Shown: positions 44,955 through 53,960 of the stretch, piece by piece
Position numbering within the stretch: the first letter of the stretch is position 1
Layout of the letters: every line of letters starts with the position of its first letter
DNA from: UBA10438 sp964432155
Lineage (GTDB): Bacteria; Bacteroidota; Ignavibacteria; Kapaibacteriales; Kapaibacteriaceae
Direction of reading: 5' to 3'
DNA: 64,000 bases
Assembly (NCBI GenBank): GCA_964432155.1
Contig: CAYSMF010000004.1
Span: 83,714-147,713 of the forward strand
Notes under the pieces: model-generated
Told to the model about the DNA's origin: nothing
Databases searched by the model: none
Seen by the model: only the letters and a program-made list of their open reading frames with translations
Made by a program: the position numbers and the translations under genes

Positions 44955-45755
44955 ATGCACGCATACCTAACTGAACTTGGATTGCCCGAACTTCTCGAGC
45001 ATCCCGAGCGCTTGGCGCTCCTCACTGATGAACAACTTGATACCCTCGCCGATGTGCGCGACGACGCAGCGGATGCTCTTGAGAGCAACCCAGACGATGC
45101 AGCGCAGATCGACACGGTCTATCTGGCACACATGACGTTGACATCTGCGCTGTTCCTACGCGCACTGTCACTCGATGCGCAGCCACAAGCTCTGCCTCCG
45201 GGAGCTGTGCTCGCACGGTCATGGAAGGGCGCTCCCCTGCGCACGGTGTCGGCCGACGCAGTGCGCGATGTGCTTGCACCAAGTGCAACGATCGACGTGC
45301 TGACGAAGGCTGGTCTGCCAGCAACGGCAGAACCGGAGATGACCTTCGACGAGACACCTGTGCGCCTGTCGAGCGTGATCGAGATCCCCGAGGATGATGA
45401 AGATGCGAGTGCCGACTTCTTTGCGGCATACTGGCGCATCGGTACAACCTCGCTTGGCGACGCTCTCTGTATTGATGAGCGCGCTGATGGTGTGGTAACA
45501 TTGCTCGACAACGAATGGGGCTACTACGCACAACAGTTCGTCAACAGCTCGGTCGGACATCTTCTGCTGTGCCTCGAGGCATGGCGCGCGTTGGAGTCGG
45601 ACACAAGCGACGATGTCGACGCAATCATCGAGCGCTTCGCATCATCTGTGGAACGCATCGACCCTGCGGCACTCACCGAGGGGGCTTTCTGGAGCGACAT
45701 GCTCGACGCCCTCGAAGAGGATGATGAGGACGACGACGAAGAAACCACCAACTAA
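44955..45755 (+). CDS. Acidic protein with SUKH-like C-terminal region
   Basis: 266 residues from the ATG at 44955 (MHAYLTELGLPELLEHPERL). It is strongly acidic and ends in a Glu/Asp run. Residues ~155-225 (FFAAYWRIGTTSLGDALCID, GVVTLLDNEWGYYAQQFVNS, SVGHLLLCLEAWRAL) follow the SUKH-4/Smi1-Knr4 pattern, with IG...GD.(I/L)C.D, a strand, then FVNSS..LL.CL. SUKH proteins often act as immunity proteins, but no toxin is adjacent. The match is by pattern only. Confidence 0.6.
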   Translation: MHAYLTELGLPELLEHPERLALLTDEQLDTLADVRDDAADALESNPDDAAQIDTVYLAHMTLTSALFLRALSLDAQPQALPPGAVLARSWKGAPLRTVSADAVRDVLAPSATIDVLTKAGLPATAEPEMTFDETPVRLSSVIEIPEDDEDASADFFAAYWRIGTTSLGDALCIDERADGVVTLLDNEWGYYAQQFVNSSVGHLLLCLEAWRALESDTSDDVDAIIERFASSVERIDPAALTEGAFWSDMLDALEEDDEDDDEETTN

Positions 45756-45761
45756 AACGAA

Positions 45762-45794
45762 AACGCGGGCGAGACCAAATGTCTCGCCCGCGTT
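45762..45794. terminator. Bidirectional terminator between the SUKH-like gene and rny
   Basis: A perfect 14-bp stem (AACGCGGGCGAGAC / GTCTCGCCCGCGTT) with loop CAAAT lies between the two convergent stops. It has A-rich sequence on the left and T-rich sequence on the right. Confidence 0.85.
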
Positions 45795-45819
45795 CGTTAT
45801 GGGCTATCGTTACGTCGTG

Positions 45820-47388
45820 TTATTTCGCGATTGCTGTTGAGCGGCGTTCGCGGACGACCGTGACCTTGATCTGACCTGGGTATTCCATTTCAGATTCAAT
45901 ACGACCTGCGATGTCGTTCGCAAGTTGATCAGCGCGCAAGTCGTCGATACGATCTGGCTCGATCATCACGCGTACTTCACGTCCAGCCTGGATCGCATAC
46001 GTCTTGGTGACGCCATCAAAGGATGTTGCGATTTCTTCGAGCTGTTGCAGACGCTTGATGTAGTTCTCGAGCGATTCGCGGCGTGCGCCCGGACGTGCAC
46101 CGCTGATGGAGTCGGCCGCTTGCACGAGCACAGCGATCGGTGATTCCATTTCGATGTCGTCGTGGTGAGCACCAACGGCGTTGACAACGAGCGGATGCTC
46201 CTTGTACTTCTTGACGAGCTCCATACCGAGGAGCGCGTGCGGACCTTCAAGTTCACGGTCGATCGTTTTACCGATGTCGTGCAACAAGCCGGCGCGCTTC
46301 GCCAGGTTCACATCAAGTCCAAGCTCGTTGGCCATGATGCCTGTGAGGAAGCCTACTTCGATCGAGTGCGCAAGCAAGTTCTGTCCGTACGACGAACGAT
46401 ACTTCATCTTACCGATGTAGCGCACCATTTCTGGGTGAATGTTGTGAATGCCCAATTCCATCAGGGCGTTCTCGCCAACACGCACAACTTCTTCTTCGAG
46501 TTCCTTGCGAACCTTTTCGACCACTTCTTCGATACGTGCTGGGTGGATACGACCGTCGCCCATCAAACGCTCGAGCGATGTACGCGCAACTTCACGACGG
46601 AACGGATCGAAGCCGGAAATCACCACTGCTTCTGGTGTGTCGTCGATGATCAGGTCGATACCCGTTGCTGCCTCGAAGGCGCGGATGTTCCGTCCTTCAC
46701 GGCCGATGATGCGCCCCTTCATCTCTTCAGACTGCAAATTCACCACCGATACCGTCGACTCAACGCAGTGATCAGATGCAGTGCGCTGGATTGCCATCAG
46801 CACGATGCGCTGCGCTTCCTTGCGCGCATTGAGCTTTGCTTCGTCACGTACGTCCTTGACCAACTGTGCGGCATCTGCCTTTGCTTCGTTGATCATGTTA
46901 TCGATCAAGAACTTCTTGGCGTCTTCACGGCTCATACCCGTGATGCGCTCAAGACGCAGTGTCTGCTCGTCGAGAAGCTCGTCGATTTGCTTCGACTTCG
47001 CCTCGATCTGCTTGACCTTGCCTTGCAAGTCCGCCTCGAGTGTCGCGACTTGCTTTTCCTTCTTCGTGATCACTTCGAGCTTTTGGTCGATGCCCTCTTC
47101 GCGCTTACGAAGTTCCTTTTCGGAGTTCTTAAGCTTGGCTTCCTTTGAATCGCGCTCCGATTCGAACTTGCGCTTCATCTCGCGGAACTTGTCTTCCGCC
47201 TCGTCGATCTTCGTCTTCTTAATGCCCTCGGCCTTGTGTTCAGCGTCGTTGACGATCGCCTTGGCCTTGGATTCAGCATCGGTAAGCGCCGCTGCCGCGA
47301 GCTTCTTTCCGCTGAAGTATGTGATGAGGAAGCCCACCAGTGCAATGGCTGCACCGACGATAACTCCCATCAACAAAGATGAATCCAT
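45820..47388 (-). CDS. rny: Ribonuclease Y
   Basis: A 522-residue membrane-anchored endoribonuclease that initiates mRNA decay. It has an N-terminal helix (SLLMGVIVGAAIALVGFLITY), a long charged coiled coil (residues ~35-190), a KH domain (EEMKGRIIGREGRNIRAFEA, GIDLIIDDTPEAVVISGFDP), then the HD domain (NLLAHSIEVGFLTGIMANEL, AGLLHDIGKTIDRE with HD pair, NAVGAHHDD). The C-terminal part ADSISGARPGARRESLENYI is standard. It follows zapA and a noncoding interval on the same strand. Confidence 0.96.
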   Translation of the reverse strand: MDSSLLMGVIVGAAIALVGFLITYFSGKKLAAAALTDAESKAKAIVNDAEHKAEGIKKTKIDEAEDKFREMKRKFESERDSKEAKLKNSEKELRKREEGIDQKLEVITKKEKQVATLEADLQGKVKQIEAKSKQIDELLDEQTLRLERITGMSREDAKKFLIDNMINEAKADAAQLVKDVRDEAKLNARKEAQRIVLMAIQRTASDHCVESTVSVVNLQSEEMKGRIIGREGRNIRAFEAATGIDLIIDDTPEAVVISGFDPFRREVARTSLERLMGDGRIHPARIEEVVEKVRKELEEEVVRVGENALMELGIHNIHPEMVRYIGKMKYRSSYGQNLLAHSIEVGFLTGIMANELGLDVNLAKRAGLLHDIGKTIDRELEGPHALLGMELVKKYKEHPLVVNAVGAHHDDIEMESPIAVLVQAADSISGARPGARRESLENYIKRLQQLEEIATSFDGVTKTYAIQAGREVRVMIEPDRIDDLRADQLANDIAGRIESEMEYPGQIKVTVVRERRSTAIAK

Positions 47389-47439
47389 ACTGCGTTACTC
47401 CTTGTCGTCCTGCTTGCAGACGGCTGCACGTCTGACAGG

Positions 47440-47655
47440 CAGATGAAATAAAAGAGCCGCATCCACTACCCCGGACCAAGGTCCGGTTGTTTCGGTTGGG
47501 AAAAGAACCAAAGGTACCGCACAGTGGGTATCATCCTGGCCACCGCTGACGTCCACTGAATGACTGCGGCCGAACCGCGCCGGTGCACCTGGCACTCGGA
47601 TCATTCTCGTGTGTTCACGAGTGAGGCCTGCCATGGATGGTCAGAGCCTGATTCC
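47440..47655 (-). ncRNA. ssrS: Candidate 6S RNA (SsrS) in the zapA-rny interval
   Basis: The 369-bp interval between zapA and rny (47389-47757) holds no convincing coding region. On the reverse strand it contains hairpin CTCGTG-AACA-CACGAG, a rod-like pairing of ATGATCC with GGATGAT enclosing CACCG / CGGTG, and hairpin CCGGACC-TT-GGTCCGG, consistent with a long structured RNA. Placement directly after zapA is where 6S RNA is often found (established for Proteobacteria and recalled for other phyla). Ends are approximate. No covariance search was run, so the call rests on synteny and structure. Confidence 0.42.
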
Positions 47656-47757
47656 CTGGAATGAAAAAACTTGTATGGTTCTTTTTCAAGCGTGCGACAA
47701 CGGTAGCGGAATGCGGCAAAGCGTTCCCCCGTCACGTCATGCTTTAGCGGGTCGTAG

Positions 47758-48048
47758 TTACGACAGTGGTTGCGACCAGGCGCGATCCAGGTATTCGGTC
47801 ATCTTCGTGAGCTCGTCTGTCACCAATTCGAGATCCTTTGCGCGTTGTTCCTGCACATCGAGATATTTCTCCGCAATGTTCAGTGCTGCAAGAATCGTGA
47901 GTGTCGGTGTTGATTGCTCCCGGAGTGTTTGCTGTAGATGTTGAACCTGAAGATTGACTTCGCGTACTGACTTTTTGATCTTCTCTTCGTCGTTACCGCG
48001 AAGAGTAAGGTCTTTTCCACCAATCGTGACTCGTATCGCTTTCGACAT
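47758..48048 (-). CDS. zapA: Cell division protein ZapA
   Basis: A 96-residue FtsZ-ring stabiliser. The N-terminal beta-hairpin AIRVTIGGKDLTLRGNDEE is followed by VREVNLQVQHLQQTL and LTILAALNIAEKYLDVQ, the ZapA globular head plus C-terminal coiled coil. It lies directly after the coiled-coil partner gene and before the 6S candidate. Confidence 0.9.
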   Translation of the reverse strand: MSKAIRVTIGGKDLTLRGNDEEKIKKSVREVNLQVQHLQQTLREQSTPTLTILAALNIAEKYLDVQEQRAKDLELVTDELTKMTEYLDRAWSQPLS

Positions 48049-48083
48049 GGGTGTCGGTGTTGATTCGTTGTCGAAGCGTGAAT

Positions 48084-48803
48084 TTATGAAATACCGAGCA
48101 ATTCCGACACGCGATCTGCCACGGCGTCGAGTCGTGCGGCCAATGCTGTAAGTTCTTCCTCGGTCACGAGTTGCCGTGCAGCGGCAGCCCCGAAGAGGGC
48201 CATCTGATGCTCAGTCTCTGGATCCTCCAAATGCCGCAGTCCAGCGGCACGGTATCGCTCGATGATTGCCATTGCCTGATCGAGCTGCTGGCGGAGGTCG
48301 ACAACCTCGTCTCGGAGGGCTGTGAGCTCCTCTGATGAGCCCTCGGTGATGGTCGCGGCACGTTCAAGTTCCATGAGGCGATGTTCGAGGGCCTCGCGTT
48401 CGAGGCCATGGGCTTCCTGATGGGCACGTGCCTGTTCGAGGTTCTCTGTGAGCTCGCGGATCGTAGCCTGAAGGTCGTCGATCTGCGAGGTGTCGACGGT
48501 TACAACCGCTGGTTGCGCGTCGAGACGTGCCTGCTGGTCGGCGCGGTCGCGCTCGAGTTCTTCGATCCGTGCTAGAAGTTGATCAACCCTGTGCAGCAGC
48601 TCATCCTCCGATGCCTTGCGTGCGGCAAGGTTCGACTGCAACATGGTGTTCTCCTGACGGAGCGTGACGATGACTTCGGCACTCTTACGAACGGCATTCC
48701 AAAAGTGCTCGATCGCACGCTGCAAATCGGGAGCCGACGCTGCCTCCTGCTCAACAAAGAGCGATGCGTCGTGGTCATGTTCCGGCTGCTGTTGCGGTAT
48801 CAT
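48084..48803 (-). CDS. Coiled-coil protein upstream of zapA
   Basis: 239 residues from the ATG at 48803; the in-frame ATG at 48842 lies within the end of pheT. It is almost entirely heptad-repeat helix (LRQENTMLQSNLAARKASED, RVDQLLARIEELERDRADQ, LREVVDLRQQLDQAM-like). No enzyme motif is seen. Its position between pheT and zapA suggests a ZapB-like or divisome-associated role, but that is inferred from neighbourhood only. Confidence 0.7.
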   Translation of the reverse strand: MIPQQQPEHDHDASLFVEQEAASAPDLQRAIEHFWNAVRKSAEVIVTLRQENTMLQSNLAARKASEDELLHRVDQLLARIEELERDRADQQARLDAQPAVVTVDTSQIDDLQATIRELTENLEQARAHQEAHGLEREALEHRLMELERAATITEGSSEELTALRDEVVDLRQQLDQAMAIIERYRAAGLRHLEDPETEHQMALFGAAAARQLVTEEELTALAARLDAVADRVSELLGIS

Positions 48804-48810
48804 ACGGAGC

Positions 48811-51231
48811 TCATGCGACTGATGCGCCACGGACACGGGCACCGAGTGCCTTGGCCGTCGCGTCGATGATGGAAGTTATCGCTGTATCGACATCACTGTC
48901 GACCAACGTGCGTTCATCCGACCGAAACGTCATATCGATCCCAACACTCTTCACGCCCTCGCCCATCGATGCATCACGATATACGTCGAACACGCCTACC
49001 GAGCGAAGCAATGGAATGTTGAGTTCCCGAACCACATCAAGTATACGACCTGCGGTAATCTCTTCCTTCACCACAAGCGCAAGATCACGTCGCACCGCCG
49101 GGAACTGTCCAACCGATGTAAACGTGCGTTGTTGCTGCGGAAGCGCGCGCAGATCGATCACTGCCACAACCGGCGGACGATCAAGGTCGCATCGCTTTGC
49201 AAGTGCGGCGTCTACCTCACCGGCAACACCAACCGATACGTCGCCAACACGCAGGTGTACTGCGTTCGGCGAGAACCCTGCGATCGGTGCATCGATCGGA
49301 TGCACCGTGACCATTGGAAGCACACTCTGCACATCGCCAAGCAGATCGTAGAGATCGATCGCACGTGAGGGGGCGCTCCAGTGATGCTCTGAGCTGCCAG
49401 CACAACACAGCGCCAACATCTCGTGCTGATGCACGCCAACTGGCACTGCTGCATCACGACGGAATTGCGAGCCGAGCTCAACAAGCCGCACCGTGGTTTG
49501 TCCATGCCGCAGGTTGCGTGATGCAACGCGCAGCAGCGATGGAATCAACGATGTGCGCAGCGTCGAAAATTCTTTGCCGAGTGCATTCTTGAGTGCGACG
49601 TGTTCCGATGCGTCCGACGCGAGGTGATCGTCGGGTCCGGTAAGCACGTTCGTAACGCAATCGAAGTATCCACGTGCAACCAGCATCGTGCGCACGCGAT
49701 CGCGCAATGTGCGGCCATGCTCGCCCCCTGCACGCAGATGGGCTGGAAGTCGATCGCCCGACAGCGACAGATGCGCTGTGGTTGACGACGGGATTGCATT
49801 GATACCATAGAGGCGCATCACCTCTTCCGCGAGATCAGCCTGGATCTGAAGATCGGCGCGCCACGTAGGAGGTGTAGCTGTGTTATTCGCGCAGACACAT
49901 CCAACGGACGTGAGCATAAGATCAATGCGCTCGTCGGATTCGTTGATACCAACAAGTGTGCAAATGCGATCGTGCGCGTAGGCAATCGGCTGTGGCGCAG
50001 GAAGTGGCGCGCCAACTTCAACGCGCGTACCCGGCGTGCCACCGGCGAGTTCGCACAGCAGTGCAACGGCACGATCGGCAGCACGGCGAACACCGGCTGG
50101 ATCCACGCCCCGCTCGAAGCGGTACGACGCATCGGTCGACAACCCATGCGCCTTTGCCGTGCGACGAACAGATGTCGGCGCGAAGTACGCAGATTCAATC
50201 ACAACGGTTGTTGTGTGCTCATCAACTTCTGAATTCTCGCCGCCCATCACACCCGCGAGTGCTACCGGACGTGTAGCGTCGCAGATCATGAGCATGTCGG
50301 GTGTGAGCGTACGATCTTTTCCATCGAGGGTACGGAACGTATTCTCCGAAGCAGCTGCACGACGCACAACGATGGTGCTGCCGTCGAGTTTTGCTGCATC
50401 GAACGCATGAAGGGGCTGCCCCAGCTCCATGTTGATATAGTTCGTGATGTCGACAATCACATTCCGCGGACGCAGACCAAGTGCTGTTAGACGATCTTTG
50501 AGCCACGACGGACTCTCGACGGGCTTGACGTTGGTGACCACGTGTGCGATGTAGTGCGGACACAGATCTTCTGCTTCGACGCGCACATGAACGGCGGCCG
50601 TTGAACCCTGCGACGGCACATCAATCGACGGCATGCGCAGATCGGTTTGTGCAGAGGATTCATGGACACGCTTGTATGCAAGCAGGTCACGTGCGATACC
50701 AATGTGGGACGTACAGTCTGCACGATTTGGCGTAATCGCCACATCGTAGATCACGTCATCAAGACCAAGCGCAGTGGCAAGGGGCGTCCCAGGCGTTGCA
50801 GATGTGGTAAGCACCCAGATACCATTGTGATCTTCGCCAAGGCCAAGCTCAGCTTGCGAGCAAATCATTCCCTCCGAGGTAACACCACGGAGCGGACGTG
50901 ATTCGATCACGAAGTCTGCCGTTGGCACGCGTGCACCAACCAATGCAACCGGCACGGTTTGCCCAGCATCCACATTCGGTGCACCGCACACGATGGTACG
51001 GGGCGAACCATCACCCACATCGACGGTGCAAACCGACAACTTATCGGCCTTCGGATGTCGCTCCTTCGTCAGGACATGTCCAACGACGAATCCGCGAAGT
51101 GTCTCGGCCATATTCTCGACATGCTCAACCTCCAGTCCGAGGTCTGTCAGCACCGTCGACACCCGCTCGGGCGTCCACGCAGCTGGATCGAGATCAACAA
51201 ATGTTTGAAGCCAACGATGAGAGAGTTTCAT
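48811..51231 (-). CDS. pheT: Phenylalanyl-tRNA synthetase beta subunit
   Basis: 806 residues with the full domain order: N-terminal KLSHRWLQTFVDLD, an EMAP/tRNA-binding OB fold (VVGHVLTKERHPKADKLSVC, IVCGAPNVDAGQTVPVALVG), B3/B4 editing (GMICSQAELGLGEDHNGIWV), B5 (RAADRAVALLCELAGG), the catalytic-like core (FSTLRTSLIPSLLRVASRNL) and the C-terminal anticodon-binding FDX-ACB domain (FPAVRRDLALVVKEE). The alpha subunit is not in this window. It precedes the coiled-coil gene by 7 bp. Confidence 0.96.
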   Translation of the reverse strand: MKLSHRWLQTFVDLDPAAWTPERVSTVLTDLGLEVEHVENMAETLRGFVVGHVLTKERHPKADKLSVCTVDVGDGSPRTIVCGAPNVDAGQTVPVALVGARVPTADFVIESRPLRGVTSEGMICSQAELGLGEDHNGIWVLTTSATPGTPLATALGLDDVIYDVAITPNRADCTSHIGIARDLLAYKRVHESSAQTDLRMPSIDVPSQGSTAAVHVRVEAEDLCPHYIAHVVTNVKPVESPSWLKDRLTALGLRPRNVIVDITNYINMELGQPLHAFDAAKLDGSTIVVRRAAASENTFRTLDGKDRTLTPDMLMICDATRPVALAGVMGGENSEVDEHTTTVVIESAYFAPTSVRRTAKAHGLSTDASYRFERGVDPAGVRRAADRAVALLCELAGGTPGTRVEVGAPLPAPQPIAYAHDRICTLVGINESDERIDLMLTSVGCVCANNTATPPTWRADLQIQADLAEEVMRLYGINAIPSSTTAHLSLSGDRLPAHLRAGGEHGRTLRDRVRTMLVARGYFDCVTNVLTGPDDHLASDASEHVALKNALGKEFSTLRTSLIPSLLRVASRNLRHGQTTVRLVELGSQFRRDAAVPVGVHQHEMLALCCAGSSEHHWSAPSRAIDLYDLLGDVQSVLPMVTVHPIDAPIAGFSPNAVHLRVGDVSVGVAGEVDAALAKRCDLDRPPVVAVIDLRALPQQQRTFTSVGQFPAVRRDLALVVKEEITAGRILDVVRELNIPLLRSVGVFDVYRDASMGEGVKSVGIDMTFRSDERTLVDSDVDTAITSIIDATAKALGARVRGASVA

Positions 51232-51385
51232 GCCAAGACAAACTATGAACGAGAACGAGCAAAGATACGCCAGCCATAAGAGTTACGCGTGTCGCCAGCA
51301 GCATCAACAACACTGCATCCACGAAATTCTTTTCACATCCGTCCATACCACCGATCGGATTTTTCCGTACATTCGTATTCCCTAT

Positions 51386-51458
<73 letters not shown>

Positions 51459-51463
51459 CAAAC

Positions 51464-51496
51464 AAAGCCCTTGTATCACTCGATGCAAGGGCTTTT
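51464..51496 (+). terminator. Terminator after tRNA-fMet
   Basis: Stem AAAGCCCTTG / CAAGGGCTTT with a 12-nt loop and a T-tail. It is inside the repeat and occurs again at 63472-63504. Confidence 0.85.
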
Positions 51497-51642
51497 GGCA
51501 TTATAGGGGGCCCGCATTCCATAACGAGGCAACACATTCCCCAACCACGCGAACAGGGGCGCCCACATACCATGGCACATAGGACAGGCGCCCACATAGG
51601 GGCGCCCCTATCACAACGTTCGTACGGGCGACCCTATGTGGT

Positions 51643-51824
51643 CGCCCGATTATCCGCCCGATTATCGCCCGATTATCCGCCCGATTATCTGCCCCATTAT
51701 CCGCCCGATTATCCGCCCGATTATCGCCCGATTATCTGCCCCATTATCCGCCCGATTATCTGCCCCATTATCCGCCCGATTATCTGCCCCATTATCGCCC
51801 GATTATCGCCCCATTATCCGCCCC
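51643..51824. repeat. 11/12-bp minisatellite, 15 units
   Basis: Units CGCCCGATTATC, TGCCCCATTATC and their 11-bp forms lacking the first base follow one another 15 times with a partial 16th. No spacers or cas genes exist, so it is not a CRISPR. The right-hand repeat copy has only four units. Confidence 0.95.
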
Positions 51825-52134
51825 AATTCGACCGCATTCCATAACGGGGCAACACATTCCCCAACCACGCGAACAGGGGCGCCCACATAGGGGCGCCCCT
51901 ACCACAACTTCACATTCACAATGCGCGGTGACACGTGTGGCGCATCCGTTCAGTATCCCTGCTGGTACTATCCATTACAGCGGCAGCGCAAACGCGTCCG
52001 ATACGCCTGTGAACAACACCGACAAAAATCATTGGTTGAACCACACACAAGTATGTAGGATTATGTATGATATTGAGACGCTGAGGCATTGAGATAATGA
52101 TACATCGACGGTAGAGAGTTTTAGATTGGATTCT

Positions 52135-53622
52135 ATGAAAACAACAACGCGTACTGTTGCATGCAGACGAGCACTCTTGTCCTACGTCTTGCTGATTCTC
52201 ACGCTATTCTCATTCGGCGCTCTGCAAGCGCAGACCCTGCCTGTGGTAGGAAGGGTGCTGTGGAGGGCTAACATTGACCATTCTGTTACAGTGCCGTCTG
52301 GTGCGATTGCGTATGCTCCATCTGCTGACCTTGTCTTCTCAGGCGCATATAATGGGTACTTTTTCGCCGTACAGGGCTCTTCGGGGTTGGTTCTAGACAC
52401 CATCTGGACCAATAACTGGAGGCTAACTCCCAACGGGAAGGCACTCAGCGTCGTTACCGATCTATCCTGCTCGCGCGATGGCCGCGTGATCGCCGTCACC
52501 GTTCGAAATGACGACGTAAGCAAGGTTGTGGTACTCGAGTACCCTTCCAAACGTATCCTGCTGGACAACCTGTACATCAGCAGGCTGAGTAACGAGTACA
52601 TCTCCTATCGCATTACTGTATCACCCTCTGGACGCTACGTTACCGTGCCGGACACCGGTACAAGTCATGTGTCGTTCAATGGCATGCGTCTCTTCGACCT
52701 TGAAGCGGGTACCTCGTGTATCATCTCGAATGGCGCGGCAGTGTTCGGCAAGGTGGACTTTGATGATGCAGAGCGATACATGGTGTTCACTACTGTGGGA
52801 AGGGTTGGTTCAGATCCGCAGCGCTATCGCAACTGCATATCACTCGCTGATCTATCAACATTCCCCCCAACTGTACGAGATCTCAACGACTACGGCCGTG
52901 GCAGTATCTCGGCCGACGGACGATACATCATGGTCTCCGGCGCAGGTATCGGCATGGATCCCAACACTTCGGATCCCATCACCCTACCCCGCGCAAGCGT
53001 CTACGAGCGAGCAACAGACTCGCTGATATGGAGAGTTAACGGGAAGTATGGCAGTGGTGAGATCGACTTCGTTCAGCACCAGTGGTCAAAGGACGCACGG
53101 CGGCTATTCATCATGCTACGGTCGACGAGGGTTCCCGAGGACTGGGTCCGCCGCGGTGTGTTCTATAGGGTGGGTGACTCGCTTCCCTACGCTCGTCCCT
53201 GCGACTCGTGCTACTTCAACGGAAGTTATACTGCCACCGACTATGGCACCATAGGTAATGCCGACCTCGACATCACGCTTGTAAATGCGTTCGCGTTGGG
53301 CGGCCTAGTGTCAATCTCGATGACACCCACGACCTCTGTCACGGACATCGGCACAACCGATACATCCATCGTCTACCCCAACCCATCCACCGGCGAGGTA
53401 CGCATTCGTTGCAGTTCGCCCACACCACCTGAGCGGTGGGGTTTGACATCTATCAATGGCCAGGCAATCGCCAGTGGCGCGCTCACTCCAAACGAAGCAC
53501 ATCCCATCGACGGATCATACATGGTTCGCATCGGCACTGACGTGCCAAAGGGAACCTACTTGCTCACTCTCTATGGCGAGCAAGGCACTGTGGTATGCAC
53601 GCAGAACGTGGTGCGGCAATGA
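52135..53622 (+). CDS. T9SS-sorted propeller-like secreted protein
   Basis: 495 residues from the ATG at 52135. Signal peptide LLSYVLLILTLFSFGALQAQ is followed by a beta-rich region with WD/propeller-like turns (GAIAYAPSADLVFSGAYNGY, DLSCSRDGRVIAVTVRNDD, ISADGRYIMVSGAG). The C-terminus has DTSIVYPNPSTGEVRIRC and ...YLLTLYGEQGTVVCTQNVV, a type A T9SS sorting domain. It heads the toxin operon: its TGA overlaps the ATG of the RHS gene. It may be a surface partner or delivery-related protein; the function is not established. Confidence 0.75.
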   Translation: MKTTTRTVACRRALLSYVLLILTLFSFGALQAQTLPVVGRVLWRANIDHSVTVPSGAIAYAPSADLVFSGAYNGYFFAVQGSSGLVLDTIWTNNWRLTPNGKALSVVTDLSCSRDGRVIAVTVRNDDVSKVVVLEYPSKRILLDNLYISRLSNEYISYRITVSPSGRYVTVPDTGTSHVSFNGMRLFDLEAGTSCIISNGAAVFGKVDFDDAERYMVFTTVGRVGSDPQRYRNCISLADLSTFPPTVRDLNDYGRGSISADGRYIMVSGAGIGMDPNTSDPITLPRASVYERATDSLIWRVNGKYGSGEIDFVQHQWSKDARRLFIMLRSTRVPEDWVRRGVFYRVGDSLPYARPCDSCYFNGSYTATDYGTIGNADLDITLVNAFALGGLVSISMTPTTSVTDIGTTDTSIVYPNPSTGEVRIRCSSPTPPERWGLTSINGQAIASGALTPNEAHPIDGSYMVRIGTDVPKGTYLLTLYGEQGTVVCTQNVVRQ

Positions 53623-53960
53623 GAGCGCTCATCGTTGGAGTATCCCTGCTGGTACTATCCATTACAGCGGCAGCGCAACCGCGTCCGATACGCCTACCAA
53701 ATCTATGCTGGGTTCCAGGCACAGCTGCCTACACACAGACGCTCGAAGGCGTTACCGCATTCAATGAAGATGACTTTCAGCTCGGTTGGAATTGGGTGGC
53801 ACCATTTGATAAAGTGGGCCAACGGCACCGCACGATACAGTACGAAACCTACGTGGACGTTCAGCGGCGGTGGCCTACCGCACCCACGGTGGCCAGCCGT
53901 TTCATTACATTGTGCTGTCCTACGACGAGCGTGGGCGTGTCGAAGCACAGCTGCGACTGA
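53619..53960 (+). CDS. RHS protein N-terminal piece with Sec signal (separated by frameshift)
   Basis: 113 residues. Signal peptide MRALIVGVSLLVLSITAAAQ is followed by CWVPGTAAYTQTLEGVTAFN and DFQLGWNWVAPFDKVGQRHR, resembling the start of Bacteroidota RHS proteins. The frame is useful until about 53890; the following residues (ITLCCPTTSVGVSKHSCD) are out-of-frame noise. The RHS body continues in the -1 frame at 53870. It overlaps the T9SS gene by ATGA. It is either a broken 5' end, a sequencing slip or a separately made signal-bearing fragment. Confidence 0.6.
   Translation: MRALIVGVSLLVLSITAAAQPRPIRLPNLCWVPGTAAYTQTLEGVTAFNEDDFQLGWNWVAPFDKVGQRHRTIQYETYVDVQRRWPTAPTVASRFITLCCPTTSVGVSKHSCD

Noticed and set aside
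47461..47640. Cobalamin riboswitch in the zapA-rny interval
   Set aside because: The required conserved boxes (GCTGCC..., GCCAGGAGACC) are absent, and no vitamin-related gene lies downstream.
51643..51824. CRISPR-like repeat array
   Set aside because: Units are contiguous without spacers, too short, and no cas genes occur in the window.
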